Assembly: GCF_002095385.1 (NCBI RefSeq)
Contig: NZ_MIPP01000002.1
Location: 1 to 64,000 of the forward strand
Origin: Pantoea eucrina
GTDB taxonomy: Bacteria > Pseudomonadota > Gammaproteobacteria > Enterobacterales > Enterobacteriaceae
Direction: 5' to 3'
Length of the DNA stretch: 64,000 bases
Position 1 is the stretch's first letter. Each line of letters begins with the position of its first letter. Of the stretch, positions 16,090-25,295 are shown piece after piece. The translations under genes were made by a program, and so were the position numbers. Under the pieces are notes generated by a model. The model was not told where the DNA came from. It made no database searches and saw nothing but the letters and a program-made list of their open reading frames with translations.

Positions 16090-16527
16090 ATGGAACAGAT
16101 TAGAATCGCCTTTATCAAGGCTGGCTGGCATAAAGATATTGTGAACAATGCGCTGGCAGGATTTGTCAGTGAATTCAATGAGCAGGGCGCAGACAGCGTG
16201 CTGAAAACCTATGATGTGCCCGGTGCTTTTGAGATGCCGCTGCTGGCAAAGCGCCTGGCCGAAACCGGTCGTTTTGATGCCATTGTCTGTGCCGCGCTGG
16301 TCGTGGATGGCGGGATTTACCGTCACGATTTTGTTGCGCAGGCAGTGGTTGACGGCCTGATGAGCGTGCAGCTCAGTACCAACGTACCGGTGTTTTCTGT
16401 TTCACTGACGCCACATAATTTTCAGCCGGTCAATGAACTGGAATCATTTTATACCGAGCATTTTATTAAGAAAGGAAAAGAAGCTGCACGAGCCGTGCTG
16501 GCTATCCATCAGCTTAATATTGATTAA
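16090..16527 (+). CDS. ribH2: 6,7-dimethyl-8-ribityllumazine synthase, type II (RibH2-like)
   Basis: Condenses a ribityl-aminopyrimidine with dihydroxybutanone phosphate in riboflavin synthesis. 145 residues from ATG 16090 (GGAAG upstream). Motifs KTYDVPGAFEMPL and ALVVDGGIYRHDFVAQAVVDGLM match Brucella RibH2-type decameric enzymes rather than the housekeeping enterobacterial enzyme, which has VWVPGAYELP and RGGTAHFEYV. It stands alone, with no other rib gene and no FMN riboswitch upstream. It is probably a second lumazine synthase acquired on this replicon. Confidence 0.88.
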   Translation: MEQIRIAFIKAGWHKDIVNNALAGFVSEFNEQGADSVLKTYDVPGAFEMPLLAKRLAETGRFDAIVCAALVVDGGIYRHDFVAQAVVDGLMSVQLSTNVPVFSVSLTPHNFQPVNELESFYTEHFIKKGKEAARAVLAIHQLNID

Positions 16528-16596
16528 GGCTGATAAAGCATTACGTTTGTTCCGCCTGTTTAATAATGGCGTGCAATGCAGAAATAAGCTTATTTA

Positions 16597-16630
16597 CAGG
16601 ACGCGCAATAATACCATTATGCGCGTCCTG
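16597..16630. terminator. Bidirectional terminator between ribH2 and the OsmB-like gene
   Basis: Perfect 11-base arms CAGGACGCGCA and TGCGCGTCCTG around a 12-base loop, between two convergent genes. T-runs are weak on both sides. Confidence 0.65.
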
Positions 16631-16643
16631 TCATATTTACTGT

Positions 16644-16856
16644 TTAACGACTTGCTTCATGGCCAATCAATCCGCCAATAGCCGCCCCGCCCAGCGTACC
16701 GAAGGTACTGCCGCCGGTCAGCACAGCACCGCCCAGGGCGCCGACACCAGCACCAATTGCGGTATTTTTACCACGATGAGACATGCCGCTGCATGCGGTA
16801 ACAGACAAAGCCAGCACCAGTACGGCGGCAATATTAAAGCTGCGTTTTAAAGTCAT
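16644..16856 (-). CDS. OsmB-like glycine-zipper lipoprotein
   Basis: Lipoprotein of 70 residues. Signal peptide MTLKRSFNIAAVLVLALSVT and lipobox TAC-S. The mature part NTAIGAGVGALGGAVLTGGS then GTLGGAAIGGLIGHEASR is nearly the OsmB sequence of enterobacteria, a glycine-zipper outer-membrane lipoprotein induced by osmotic stress and stationary phase. ATG 16856 is chosen (GAGG upstream); longer in-frame starts up to 16874 are less likely. Confidence 0.85.
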   Translation of the reverse strand: MTLKRSFNIAAVLVLALSVTACSGMSHRGKNTAIGAGVGALGGAVLTGGSTFGTLGGAAIGGLIGHEASR

Positions 16857-17083
16857 CAAAATCCTCATTACCATTTAATAATGGAATGCAATCAGGTTAA
16901 TGTTGTTAGTTATTTGATCGCCCTTTGCCAGCAGGCGGCATGGGTCTCAGGATGCGAATTTAAAGTGCTGCAGAAATTTAAGAAAGGTAAAAATTCTTAT
17001 TTTAGTCTGGCCCTGTCCGGGTTCCGAATTAAGCGCTGATAAAACAGCCAATGGTGAAGAAATAATGGAGAATAGTTATGAAT

Positions 17084-17117
17084 AAAGGGTAGCGCGCCGC
17101 AGCACGCTACCCTTTTT
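17084..17117. terminator. Terminator downstream of the pirin-like gene
   Basis: AAAGGGTAGCG and CGCTACCCTTT form an 11-base stem, with T-rich flanks on both strands (CCCTTTTT on plus, TTTATT on minus). It lies six bases beyond the pirin-like stop codon. Confidence 0.75.
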
Positions 17118-17122
17118 GGCTA

Positions 17123-17848
17123 TTAACGCTGAGGATGATTCACTTCAAGCGGACGCAGATCAAACACCAGCACCTCGGCATCATTACCGTTCGCAAAAGT
17201 CAGCGCCGTTTCATTACGCACCCGCGCGCCGTCGCCCGTGCTGAAGCGCACGCCGTTAACCTCAATACTGCCGCGCGCAACATGAATATAGGCGTAGCGA
17301 TCGGCTGCCAGCGTCAGCGTCTGCTGCTCATTATCGTTGAACAGGCCGGCATAGGTGCGCATATCCTGTCGCACCTGCAGCGAACCGGACTCGCCCTGCG
17401 GCGAGACAATCAGGCGCAGTTTGCCGCGCTTATCCTGTTCCGCCACGGAAACCTGCTGATAGCCTGGCGCGGTATTGCGCTCTGCCGGCACAATCCAGAT
17501 CTGCAGAAAATGCACGTTGTCGCTTTTCGAGTGATTAAACTCGCTGTGCGTCACGCCGCTGCCAGCGCTCATCAGCTGCACATCACCCGGCACGATAACA
17601 GAACCGGTACCCATTGAGTCTTTGTGCTCCAGAGCACCTTCCAGCACATAGGAGATGATCTCCATATTATTGTGCGGATGGGCACCAAAGCCGCGACCGG
17701 GTGCAACCTGGTCGTCGTTAATCACCAGCAGATCAGAGAAGCCCACCTGCTGTGGATCGCGGTAGCCTGCAAAGGAAAAGGTGTGGCGTGAATACAGCCA
17801 GCCGTGATCGCCAGTGCCGCGCTGATTTGAAAGGCGTTGTTCAATCAT
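17123..17848 (-). CDS. Pirin-family protein (YhhW/YhaK-like quercetinase type)
   Basis: Bicupin of 241 residues. The N-terminal cupin has the pirin metal ligands (GFGAHPHNNMEIISYVLEG, later GSGVTHSEFNHS). The C-terminal cupin is shorter and lacks ligands (AYIHVARGSIEVNGV). Enterobacterial YhhW has quercetin 2,3-dioxygenase activity in vitro; the natural role is unknown. It is divergent from a LysR regulator at 17969, a common pairing for pirins. Confidence 0.9.
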   Translation of the reverse strand: MIEQRLSNQRGTGDHGWLYSRHTFSFAGYRDPQQVGFSDLLVINDDQVAPGRGFGAHPHNNMEIISYVLEGALEHKDSMGTGSVIVPGDVQLMSAGSGVTHSEFNHSKSDNVHFLQIWIVPAERNTAPGYQQVSVAEQDKRGKLRLIVSPQGESGSLQVRQDMRTYAGLFNDNEQQTLTLAADRYAYIHVARGSIEVNGVRFSTGDGARVRNETALTFANGNDAEVLVFDLRPLEVNHPQR

Positions 17849-17968
17849 GATCTGCTCCTGAATAAGTAAGGGAAACGATTTTGCTTCCTGATGTGATTCA
17901 GTATACGTAAACTGATTTGCTCAACAATGTGCTGTCATGACAATCACTGTCACGAATTAGTGGACACT

Positions 17969-18850
17969 ATGCAGATAGACGATCTTCGTATTTACGTTGC
18001 TGTTATCCATGCGGGCAACTTCAGTGCAGCCGCTGAACAGCTGATGCTTTCAAAGCAGTATGTCAGCCGCCGCATGGCGGCGCTGGAAGCGGCGCTGGGC
18101 ACCCGCCTGCTCAACCGGAATACCCGCAAGCTTTCGGTGACAGAAAATGGTCTGCTGTTTGCGCATCACGCACAGCGCATACTGGATGATGTACAGGAAG
18201 CGGAACTGGCAGTATCCGGTCGTCATCAGGCTCTGCAGGGTAACTTCCGTCTGAGCGTGCCGATGTCGTTTGGCATTACGCATCTCTCCCCCTACATTGC
18301 TGAATTCCTCACGCTGCATCCCGGCCTGCAGTTTCAGGTTGAGCTGGCCGATCGCCATGTCGATATGGTGGGAGAAGGATTTGATATGGCTATTCGCATC
18401 GGCACCCTGCCCGACTCCAGCCTGATCGCACGCAGGCTGGGCGAATTCCGGCGGCTGATCTGCGGCAGCCCTGCCTATCTTCAGGGCGCCGGAGCGCCGG
18501 AGACGCCTGCGGAACTGTCGCTGCACCGCTGCCTGCGCTACGGCCGGGAAAGTCAGCAGGGCTGGGAGCTGTTCAGGGACGGGCAGCGCAGCGTCGTGGC
18601 AGTTCAGGGGCCGATGGTCAGTAATAATGGTGAAATGCTGCGCGATGCGGCGATTGCCGGGCTGGGGCTGATCCTGCTGCCGGAATTTATCGTGGCGCCG
18701 GCGCTGGCCAGCGGTGAATTAATACGCGTGCTGGATGCGTGGCAGCCCGCCTCGCTGCACCTTAATGCGCTCTACCCGCAGCATCGCCAGCGCAGCGAGA
18801 TCCACCGGCAGTTTATTGCGTTTTTACAGCAAAAACTGGCGGCTCAGTGA
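17969..18850 (+). CDS. LysR-family transcriptional regulator of the pirin-like gene
   Basis: LysR-type regulator of 293 residues. ATG 17969 (MQIDDLRIYVAVIHAG) is preferred to an upstream in-frame start at 17927, because the winged helix starts here. Helix-turn-helix NFSAAAEQLMLSKQYVSRRM. In the 120-base gap to the divergent pirin-like gene a dyad TCAGT-N8-ACTGA (17898-17915) is a candidate site. It ends with a 7-base tail overlap with the ROK kinase gene. Confidence 0.88.
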   Translation: MQIDDLRIYVAVIHAGNFSAAAEQLMLSKQYVSRRMAALEAALGTRLLNRNTRKLSVTENGLLFAHHAQRILDDVQEAELAVSGRHQALQGNFRLSVPMSFGITHLSPYIAEFLTLHPGLQFQVELADRHVDMVGEGFDMAIRIGTLPDSSLIARRLGEFRRLICGSPAYLQGAGAPETPAELSLHRCLRYGRESQQGWELFRDGQRSVVAVQGPMVSNNGEMLRDAAIAGLGLILLPEFIVAPALASGELIRVLDAWQPASLHLNALYPQHRQRSEIHRQFIAFLQQKLAAQ

Positions 18851-19779
18851 GCCAGCGCCAGCAGCGCTGCACCCAGCATGCCACCCTGATGAGCATGGCG
18901 GCCGGGGATCACCAGCGGCTGCGGCGTACGGCGCAGCACCCGCTGCTGCACCGCCTCGTTAAGGGCAGCTATCAGCGGAACAACGGAGGCCAGCCCGCCG
19001 CCGACGGCGACGCAGCTCGCTCCGGTGATGTTAACGGTGTAGGCCAGCGGCTCACTCACCAGCTGGAGCCACGCCTCCAGCGTCTGCTGCGCCTGGTTTT
19101 CGTCTGCCTGCCAGCGTGAAACGATCGCTTTGCTGCTGAGCGTTTCATCATGCAGCACGCGGTGCAGGGTTTCCAGACCGCGCGCTCCGCCATAAGTATC
19201 AAGACAGCCGCTCTGACCGCACGGGCACGGCTGACGCGGTATGGCAACCGTTTTGCCTGCGATATCAACTTCGCGTAGCGTGATCGGGCCATGTCCCCAC
19301 TCACCGGTTAAGCCATTCTGACCGGTGATCAGCCGGCCATCTGCAACCAGTCCGCCGCCCACGCCTGAACCGAGGATAGCGCCCAGCACCACTTTATGCC
19401 CCTGTCCGGCCCCGGCCAGCGCCTCCGCAACGGCAAAACAGTCGGCATCGTTATGGACCGTGACCGGACGCTGCAGGTATGCGCCAAGCTCCTGCGCCAT
19501 ATGACGTCCGTGAAAGGCAGGTATGTTACTGGCAAACATCTCGCCACTCAGTGGCGCGACAATTCCGGCGGTGGAAACCGCGACCGGGGAGTGCGCGCTG
19601 AAATGTGCCTGATGTCTGGCGATCGTATCGCTGACGGTAGCGCAAAACGCTTCCCAGGAGCGGGCGGGCATCGGCTGCTGATCGAGCAGCTGGATCTGCT
19701 CAGCCTGCGTCATCACGCCAAGTTTAATAAATGAACCGCCAAGATCGAGGCAGATTACCGGTAAGGCAGGAATAGTCAT
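18844..19779 (-). CDS. ROK-family sugar kinase
   Basis: Cytoplasmic ATP-dependent sugar kinase of 311 residues. ATP-binding DLGGSFIKLGV at residue 11, catalytic HNDADCFAVAEAL near 105, GSGVGGGLVADGRLI, and the ROK zinc motif CPCGQSGCLDTYGG near 190. It lies 162 bases downstream of the ROK repressor gene on the same strand and close to the divergent sugar ABC operon, so it probably phosphorylates the imported sugar or an amino-sugar product. NanK/NagK-like specificity cannot be distinguished. Confidence 0.85.
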   Translation of the reverse strand: MTIPALPVICLDLGGSFIKLGVMTQAEQIQLLDQQPMPARSWEAFCATVSDTIARHQAHFSAHSPVAVSTAGIVAPLSGEMFASNIPAFHGRHMAQELGAYLQRPVTVHNDADCFAVAEALAGAGQGHKVVLGAILGSGVGGGLVADGRLITGQNGLTGEWGHGPITLREVDIAGKTVAIPRQPCPCGQSGCLDTYGGARGLETLHRVLHDETLSSKAIVSRWQADENQAQQTLEAWLQLVSEPLAYTVNITGASCVAVGGGLASVVPLIAALNEAVQQRVLRRTPQPLVIPGRHAHQGGMLGAALLALAH

Positions 19780-19941
19780 TGCAGAGTCCGCTGGGTCAGC
19801 AAAAAGTTGCTGGCAATGTAAATAAAATAACGCCGGCAGGAAACGGGCCGCACAGGTTTTTTCGCATCGGCGCAATAAACGGCTAAAAGGTATGCAGACG
19901 CCGCGCAGGATTACCGGCGCCAGCCTGGCGCATCATCATGC

Positions 19942-21111
19942 TCATTTCATTAATACCTGAAACTGCGGATTAAACTCATCAAACAGCGGCAGCGCTGCCG
20001 CACCCAGCGCGGCGGTATCACTGCCGCTCATTCCGGTCCGTATGCGCGTGGCGGTCAGGTAGCGCCCGCGCACAGACTGGTAAAGCGGCGGCAGGCGCGC
20101 AACGATTTTCTCCAGCAGGGCAGCAGGGATCATACCGCCAATAATCACGCTCTCCGCGTCAAAGATGCACTCCAGCATATTGATGGCCTGGCGCAGCGGC
20201 GTCAGCGCAGTGGCGATCCACGCGTCAAACAGCTCTGCCGGCACCGCCAGCAAATCGTCCGGCAGCGCGGTCATGGGATCAAGCCCGCAGAATTCATAGG
20301 CTGCCTGCAGCGAGACATAGCGTTCCAGGCACCCCTGATTGCCGCAGTAGCAGTCGCGCCCGCCGGGATCCACCACCATATGGCCAACTTCACCGGCGTT
20401 ATGTGCATCACCGCTGCAGACGTGACCATCAACAATGATACCTGCACCCAGCCCGGTACCGATGTAGAGATAGATAAACGAATTAAGATGGCGCGCCACG
20501 CCGTGAAAGCGTTCGCCAATTGCCGCTACCGTGGCATCATTTTCCAGCGTCACCGGCAGCTGACTGAGTGCCGCCAGCTCTCCTGCAATATCGACATCTT
20601 CCCAGCCGTGCAGCGTGGTCGGCCCCAGTGAAGAGAGTCCCTCAACGCCAAAGGGCCCTGGCATCACAACGCCGATACCCAGCACTTTGCGCCAGCGCGC
20701 ACCCAGCTGCGACTTAATCTCATCCAGCACCGAGACGATGCGCGCCAGCGTGGCAGCAGGCTCCGGTTTTTGCACCATAATGAGACGGCGAAAATGAATT
20801 TCGCCGGTTAAATCTACCAGCACCATCAGCAGCGTCTGGTGATCAAGATGAATACCGATTGAAAACGCACTGGCCGGATTCAGCGTGACGGGAATAGCGG
20901 GCTGTCCGCGTCCCTGACGTCGCGGTCCATGGCTTATCAGCAGTTCCGCCTGTTCAAGTTCTGCGACAATATTAGATACCGTTTGCGCGGTCAGGGCCGT
21001 GAGCCGCGCCAGCTCAGCCCGTGTCAGTTCACCGTGCAGGCGAATGGCCTCAATGATCACGCGCCGGTTATGCGCCCGCGCGTGTTCAAGGTTAGTCCCT
21101 GATGTTCTCAT
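19942..21111 (-). CDS. ROK-family transcriptional repressor (NagC/XylR type)
   Basis: Regulator of 389 residues. The N-terminal winged helix (RAELARLTALTAQTVSNIVAE) is followed by a ROK sugar-sensing domain with YIGTGLGAGIIVDGHVCSG and the zinc motif CYCGNQGCLERYVS. ATG 21111 has AAGGAAA upstream; an in-frame start at 21156 is unlikely. It is divergent from the sugar ABC operon, with a perfect A/T-rich dyad at 21311-21335 between them. Confidence 0.88.
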   Translation of the reverse strand: MRTSGTNLEHARAHNRRVIIEAIRLHGELTRAELARLTALTAQTVSNIVAELEQAELLISHGPRRQGRGQPAIPVTLNPASAFSIGIHLDHQTLLMVLVDLTGEIHFRRLIMVQKPEPAATLARIVSVLDEIKSQLGARWRKVLGIGVVMPGPFGVEGLSSLGPTTLHGWEDVDIAGELAALSQLPVTLENDATVAAIGERFHGVARHLNSFIYLYIGTGLGAGIIVDGHVCSGDAHNAGEVGHMVVDPGGRDCYCGNQGCLERYVSLQAAYEFCGLDPMTALPDDLLAVPAELFDAWIATALTPLRQAINMLECIFDAESVIIGGMIPAALLEKIVARLPPLYQSVRGRYLTATRIRTGMSGSDTAALGAAALPLFDEFNPQFQVLMK

Positions 21112-21310
21112 CGTGCTATTTCCTTTTCGCGCCTGGCCGCTCTGCCACCGCAACAATATCTATGATCGCTGGCACATTTTACAACCTGTTTACCTGACAG
21201 CGGCGGGAAAACGTGCAAAGTAGAAGCAGGACCCGCAGCAGATCGTTTCTGGCACATCGCTTGCTTACCTTTCTGTGGCATGGCAACTGACGCACACTTT
21301 TGCGCACGTT

Positions 21311-21335
21311 ATTAAATCAATCAAATTGATTTAAT
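21311..21335. promoter_or_regulatory. Operator dyad for the ROK repressor
   Basis: Perfect 10-base arms ATTAAATCAA and TTGATTTAAT around TCAAA, 31 bases before the binding-protein start at 21367. A/T-rich symmetric sites are typical for NagC/Mlc/XylR repressors. The sequence TGGCACAT occurs twice farther upstream (21170-21177 and 21250-21257), each after GATCG; it is a possible second motif. Confidence 0.65.
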
Positions 21336-21366
21336 TAATCTCTCACAGCTTTCAGGCGGACATATC

Positions 21367-22602
21367 ATGAAAAAATCGGTTCACGGTTGTTTGGCACTGT
21401 TTCTGCTCGCCAGCGCTGCCAGCGCGACGGCGGCCACCTCACTCAATGCGCTGTTTATGACTCAGGCAGCCTATAGCGAGAGCGATATTCGCGCCATGAC
21501 GCAGGCTTTTGAAAAAGCGAATCCGGACGTTAAGGTCAACCTTGAATTTGTGCCGTATGAAGCGCTGCACGACAAGATTGTCGCGGCACGGGGTGCGGGC
21601 GGAAATGGCTACGACGTGGTGCTTTTTGATGCGATCTGGCCGGCGGAATTCACAAAATTTAACCTGTTGCAGGATGTCAGCGGCCGTATCAGTGCCGAAG
21701 ATAAGGCGCAGATTTTCCCCGGTGCGCTTAAAACCGTGGTGTTCAACGGTAAAACGCTCGGTATGCCGTGGATTCTGGACACCAAATATCTGTACTACAA
21801 CAAAGCGATGCTGGAGAAAGCGGGCATCCGCGACCTGCCGCAAACCTGGCAGCAGGTAATGGATGACGCGCGCATTATTAAAGAGAAAAAGATCGTGAAT
21901 TATCCGCTGGTGTGGAGCTGGTCTCAGGCGGAAGCGCTGGTATGCGACTACACCACGCTGGTCTCCGGCTTTGGCGGGCAGTTCTACCAGAACGGCAAAC
22001 TTAACTTCTCCAGCCCCGCTTCACTGCAGGCGGTAAAACTGATGAAAAGCTCGCTTGATGACGGACTGACTAACCCCGCCTCACGTGAGTATCTGGAAGA
22101 AGATGTGCGCAAAGCGTTCTCCAATGGCGACGCCGCGTTCGCGCTGAACTGGACCTATATGTACAACATGGCCAACGATGCAAAACAGAGCAAAGTTGCG
22201 GGTCAGGTTGGCATTATGCCTGCACCTGGCGATGCGCCAGGCAAAGCGGGCGCGGTCAACGGCTCAATGGGGCTCGGGATCGCCAGCGGCAGCACCCATG
22301 CCGATCAGGCGTGGCAGTATATCCGGTACATGACCTCTCAGCCGGTGCAGAACAACTATGCCCGTCTGAGCCTGCCTATCTGGAAAAGCTCTTATCAGGA
22401 TGCGGCGGTGATGAAAGATCAGGAGAGCCTGATTAAGGCAGCGGACACGTCGCTGAGCGTAATGCTGTCACGTCCTGAAACCGCAGACTATTCGCGTCTC
22501 TCCAGCACGCTGCAGCAGCAGCTGCAGCAGGTTTTGACCGGCGGCGCGACCCCGGAAGCCGCCATGCAGGCGGTCGATAAAAGTGCCGCGCGGCTGCGCT
22601 AA
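21367..22602 (+). CDS. Sugar ABC transporter substrate-binding protein (family 1)
   Basis: Periplasmic sugar-binding protein of 411 residues. Signal peptide MKKSVHGCLALFLLASAASA, then the family-1 pattern: TQAFEKANPDVKVNLEFVPY, GNGYDVVLFDAIWPAEF and GMPWILDTKYLYYNKAMLEKAG. First gene of an operon continuing with two permeases, a PfkB kinase and an ATPase. The divergent ROK repressor and operator suggest induction by the sugar. Confidence 0.9.
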   Translation: MKKSVHGCLALFLLASAASATAATSLNALFMTQAAYSESDIRAMTQAFEKANPDVKVNLEFVPYEALHDKIVAARGAGGNGYDVVLFDAIWPAEFTKFNLLQDVSGRISAEDKAQIFPGALKTVVFNGKTLGMPWILDTKYLYYNKAMLEKAGIRDLPQTWQQVMDDARIIKEKKIVNYPLVWSWSQAEALVCDYTTLVSGFGGQFYQNGKLNFSSPASLQAVKLMKSSLDDGLTNPASREYLEEDVRKAFSNGDAAFALNWTYMYNMANDAKQSKVAGQVGIMPAPGDAPGKAGAVNGSMGLGIASGSTHADQAWQYIRYMTSQPVQNNYARLSLPIWKSSYQDAAVMKDQESLIKAADTSLSVMLSRPETADYSRLSSTLQQQLQQVLTGGATPEAAMQAVDKSAARLR

Positions 22603-22611
22603 GGAGCGGGC

Positions 22612-23520
22612 ATGCTGAGTTTGCGTCAACGTGAGCGACGGCAGGCATGGGTGCTGCTGGCCCCCATGCTGCTGGTCATGCTGCTGCTTACCGCCTGGCC
22701 GCTGATGCGGACCATCTGGCTGAGTTTTACCGACGCAGCCCTGATAAGCAGCGGCGATGCGCCCGGCTGGATCGGCGTGGAGAACTACCTGTACGCCTTA
22801 AGCGATCCCGACTTCCGGCTTTCGCTGTGGCGCACGCTCTATTTTACGCTGGTGTCGGTTGCTTTCGAGGCCGTCATTGGCGTGCTGGTGGCGCTGCTGC
22901 TTAATCAGCGGTTTACCGGCCGCAACGTGCTGCGCGTGCTGGTGATCCTGCCGTGGGCGCTGCCGACAATCGTTAACGCGATGATGTGGCGACTTAATTT
23001 TAATCCGGACTACGGCAGCGTCAACGCGCTGCTGACACAGCTCGGTATCCTGGATGGCTATCGCAGCTGGCTGGGTTCACCCGACTCAGCGCTTAACGCC
23101 GTGATGTTTGCTGATGTGTGGAAGAACTATCCGCTGGTTACGCTGCTGGTGCTGGCTGCGCTGCAGTCGATTCCGGACGATCTTTTTGAGGCGGCGCGCC
23201 TGGACGGCGCCTCAGCCTGGCGACGGTTTCGCGCCATTACCTTTCCGGCCATCGTCGGAGCGCTCAGCGTGGCGCTGGTGCTGCGCACCATTGATGCGTT
23301 CAAAATATTCGACATCATCTATGTCATGACCCGGGGCGGGCCGGTAGATAGCACCAAAACGCTCAGTTTCTACGTCTATCAGGAGTCGTTCAGCTATCTG
23401 CGCGCCGGCAGCGGAGCGGCCTATGCCATCCTGATGACGCTGCTGTGTGCCGTACTGATTGCGCTCTATATGCTGCTGCTGTGGCGGCAGCGTCGCCGGG
23501 GGAGTGCCCATGAAGCGTAA
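22612..23520 (+). CDS. Sugar ABC transporter permease (MalF-type)
   Basis: Inner-membrane permease of 302 residues with six predicted helices. The binding-protein-dependent transport signature (EAA loop) reads LFEAARLDGASAWRRFRAITFPAI near residue 190. It pairs with the permease that begins 11 bases before its stop codon. Confidence 0.92.
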   Translation: MLSLRQRERRQAWVLLAPMLLVMLLLTAWPLMRTIWLSFTDAALISSGDAPGWIGVENYLYALSDPDFRLSLWRTLYFTLVSVAFEAVIGVLVALLLNQRFTGRNVLRVLVILPWALPTIVNAMMWRLNFNPDYGSVNALLTQLGILDGYRSWLGSPDSALNAVMFADVWKNYPLVTLLVLAALQSIPDDLFEAARLDGASAWRRFRAITFPAIVGALSVALVLRTIDAFKIFDIIYVMTRGGPVDSTKTLSFYVYQESFSYLRAGSGAAYAILMTLLCAVLIALYMLLLWRQRRRGSAHEA

Positions 23521-24348
23521 GATGATATCTGTGGCTAAATATGTGGCGGCAGCGCCGTGGCGCTGTCGGTTCTGGCCCCGATGGGCTGGCTGTTTCTGAT
23601 GAGCGTCAGCGCCACCAGCGACCTGACGCGCGTGCCGCTGGAGTGGATACCGCGCCAGTGGGATTTCAGCCGCTACGGCCGGCTTTTGTCGCTGGCGCCG
23701 GGTGAACCGGGAACCCTGTTTCTGCATGCGCTGGGTAATAGTCTGCTGGTGGCGACGGGAGGAACGCTGGTCTGTCTGCTGCTGGCGATCCCGGCTGCTT
23801 TCAGCTTTTCGCGCTATCCCGGACGCGACGGCTGGCTGTTTGCGTCACTGGCCATCTATATGGTGCCGCCGGTGGCCTTTGTACTGCCGCTCTACTTTCT
23901 GCTGCAGCAGCTGGATCTGCTGAACACCCGCCCGGGTCTGATTATCGTTTACTGTTCGCTGATCCTGCCGTTTCTGACCTGGATGCTCAAAAACCAGTTT
24001 GACACTCTGCCGCGTGATATTGAACAGGCTGCGCGGCTTGATGGCCTGCGGGTGTGGCAGGTGCTGCTGCGCATCACGCTGCCGCTGGCAAAACCGGTTC
24101 TGGGCGCCGCAGCGCTGTTTGGCTGGCTGCTGGCGTGGGATGAATTTTTCTATGCCCTGCTCTTCACCAGCAATATTACGGCGCAAACGCTGCCGGTGAC
24201 CATTGCCGGCTTTACTGCCGGACGCGCAACCGATGACGGCCTGATTGCCGCGGTTGGCATTCTGGCTTCGGTTCCCCCTCTGTTAATTGCTGTCTGGCTG
24301 CAGAAAACGCTGGTGAGCGGTCTGGCCAGCGGCGGGAGTAAAGGATGA
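23510..24348 (+). CDS. Sugar ABC transporter permease (MalG-type), frameshifted as read
   Basis: Second permease of the importer. The natural start is ATG 23510 (MKRKMISVAKYVAAA), with GGGGGAG upstream and an 11-base overlap with the first permease. That frame is lost within the first helix; from about 23557 the next frame continues VALSVLAPMGWLFLMSVSAT and the whole MalG-type domain, with EAA loop IEQAARLDGLRVWQVLLRITLP near residue 180. Adding one base at about 23553-23556 (GCG-GCC for GCGCC) restores one protein of about 279 residues. A base-call deletion is likelier than gene loss, as the rest is intact. Confidence 0.82.
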
Positions 24349-25292
24349 CAATTGACTGTAACGCAACGCTCTACGTCGCTGGCAACGTTAACGCCGATTT
24401 AATTATGGGTACGCTGGATAGCTGGCCACAGCGCGGCACTGAAGTCATGCTCCCTCAGAGTGAACTGCGTCCGGGCGGCTCGGCGGGTAACTGTGCGCTG
24501 GCACTGGAAGCGATGCAGGTTCGCCATCGCGCTGTCGCTAATCAGGGGAATGATGGCCTCAGCGCCTGGCTGGCGGGCTACTTCCCAAACAGTGCGGCGC
24601 ACTGGAGACGCTACGCCTGCGAAACGTCTGTCACCGTTGGCATTACGCACAGCGATCACGAGCGCTCGTTTCTGAGCAATTTTGGTCACGTGGCGCAGCT
24701 CAGCGCGGATGACGTACTGGATCAAATCCCGCCGCGTGCCTCGCCGGGAGATATTGTCCTGCTGTGCGGCACTTTTCTCTGTCTGGCACTCACTACGCAC
24801 TATGCCGCGCTGCTGCAGGCGCTGCGCCAGCGCGGCTTTGCGATCGCCGTAGACACCGGCTGGCCTCCGCAGGGCTGGAGCACAGAAGTACGGCAGCAGG
24901 TTGCCCGGTGGCTGCCGTTCTGCGACTGGCTGTTACTGAATGAAGCAGAGACGCTGGGCCTCGGCGCGGCGGCAACGCTGCCGGAGAGCGCACGGCAGCT
25001 GGCGGGAACCCTGAGCGGACGTGGCGGCTGCGTGGTGAAGCGCGGTAGTGCCGGTGCCGCCTGCTGGCAGGGTGCGCAGTGGCTGGAACAGCCTGCCACT
25101 CCCGTCACCGTCGTGGATACCATAGGAGCCGGTGACAGTTTCAACGCCGGCTTTCTCACCGCGCTGTTACATCAGCAGCCGCTGAGCCGCGCGCTGCAGT
25201 GGGGCATTGCCGTGGCATCACAGGCGATCAGCACGCAGCCACGCCGCTATCCCGGCTGGCAACAGCTGCCATTTTCAGCAGAGGAGAGGTAA
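24345..25292 (+). CDS. PfkB-family carbohydrate kinase
   Basis: Ribokinase/fructokinase-like enzyme of 315 residues. PfkB motifs: RPGGSAGNCALALEAM near residue 40 and VVDTIGAGDSFNAGFLTALL near 258, with the catalytic Asp in GAGDSFNAG. Its start overlaps the permease stop (ATGA) and the ATPase gene follows after 3 bases. A kinase inside an importer operon suggests intracellular trapping of the imported sugar; specificity unknown. Confidence 0.88.
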   Translation: MTIDCNATLYVAGNVNADLIMGTLDSWPQRGTEVMLPQSELRPGGSAGNCALALEAMQVRHRAVANQGNDGLSAWLAGYFPNSAAHWRRYACETSVTVGITHSDHERSFLSNFGHVAQLSADDVLDQIPPRASPGDIVLLCGTFLCLALTTHYAALLQALRQRGFAIAVDTGWPPQGWSTEVRQQVARWLPFCDWLLLNEAETLGLGAAATLPESARQLAGTLSGRGGCVVKRGSAGAACWQGAQWLEQPATPVTVVDTIGAGDSFNAGFLTALLHQQPLSRALQWGIAVASQAISTQPRRYPGWQQLPFSAEER

Positions 25293-25295
25293 TTT

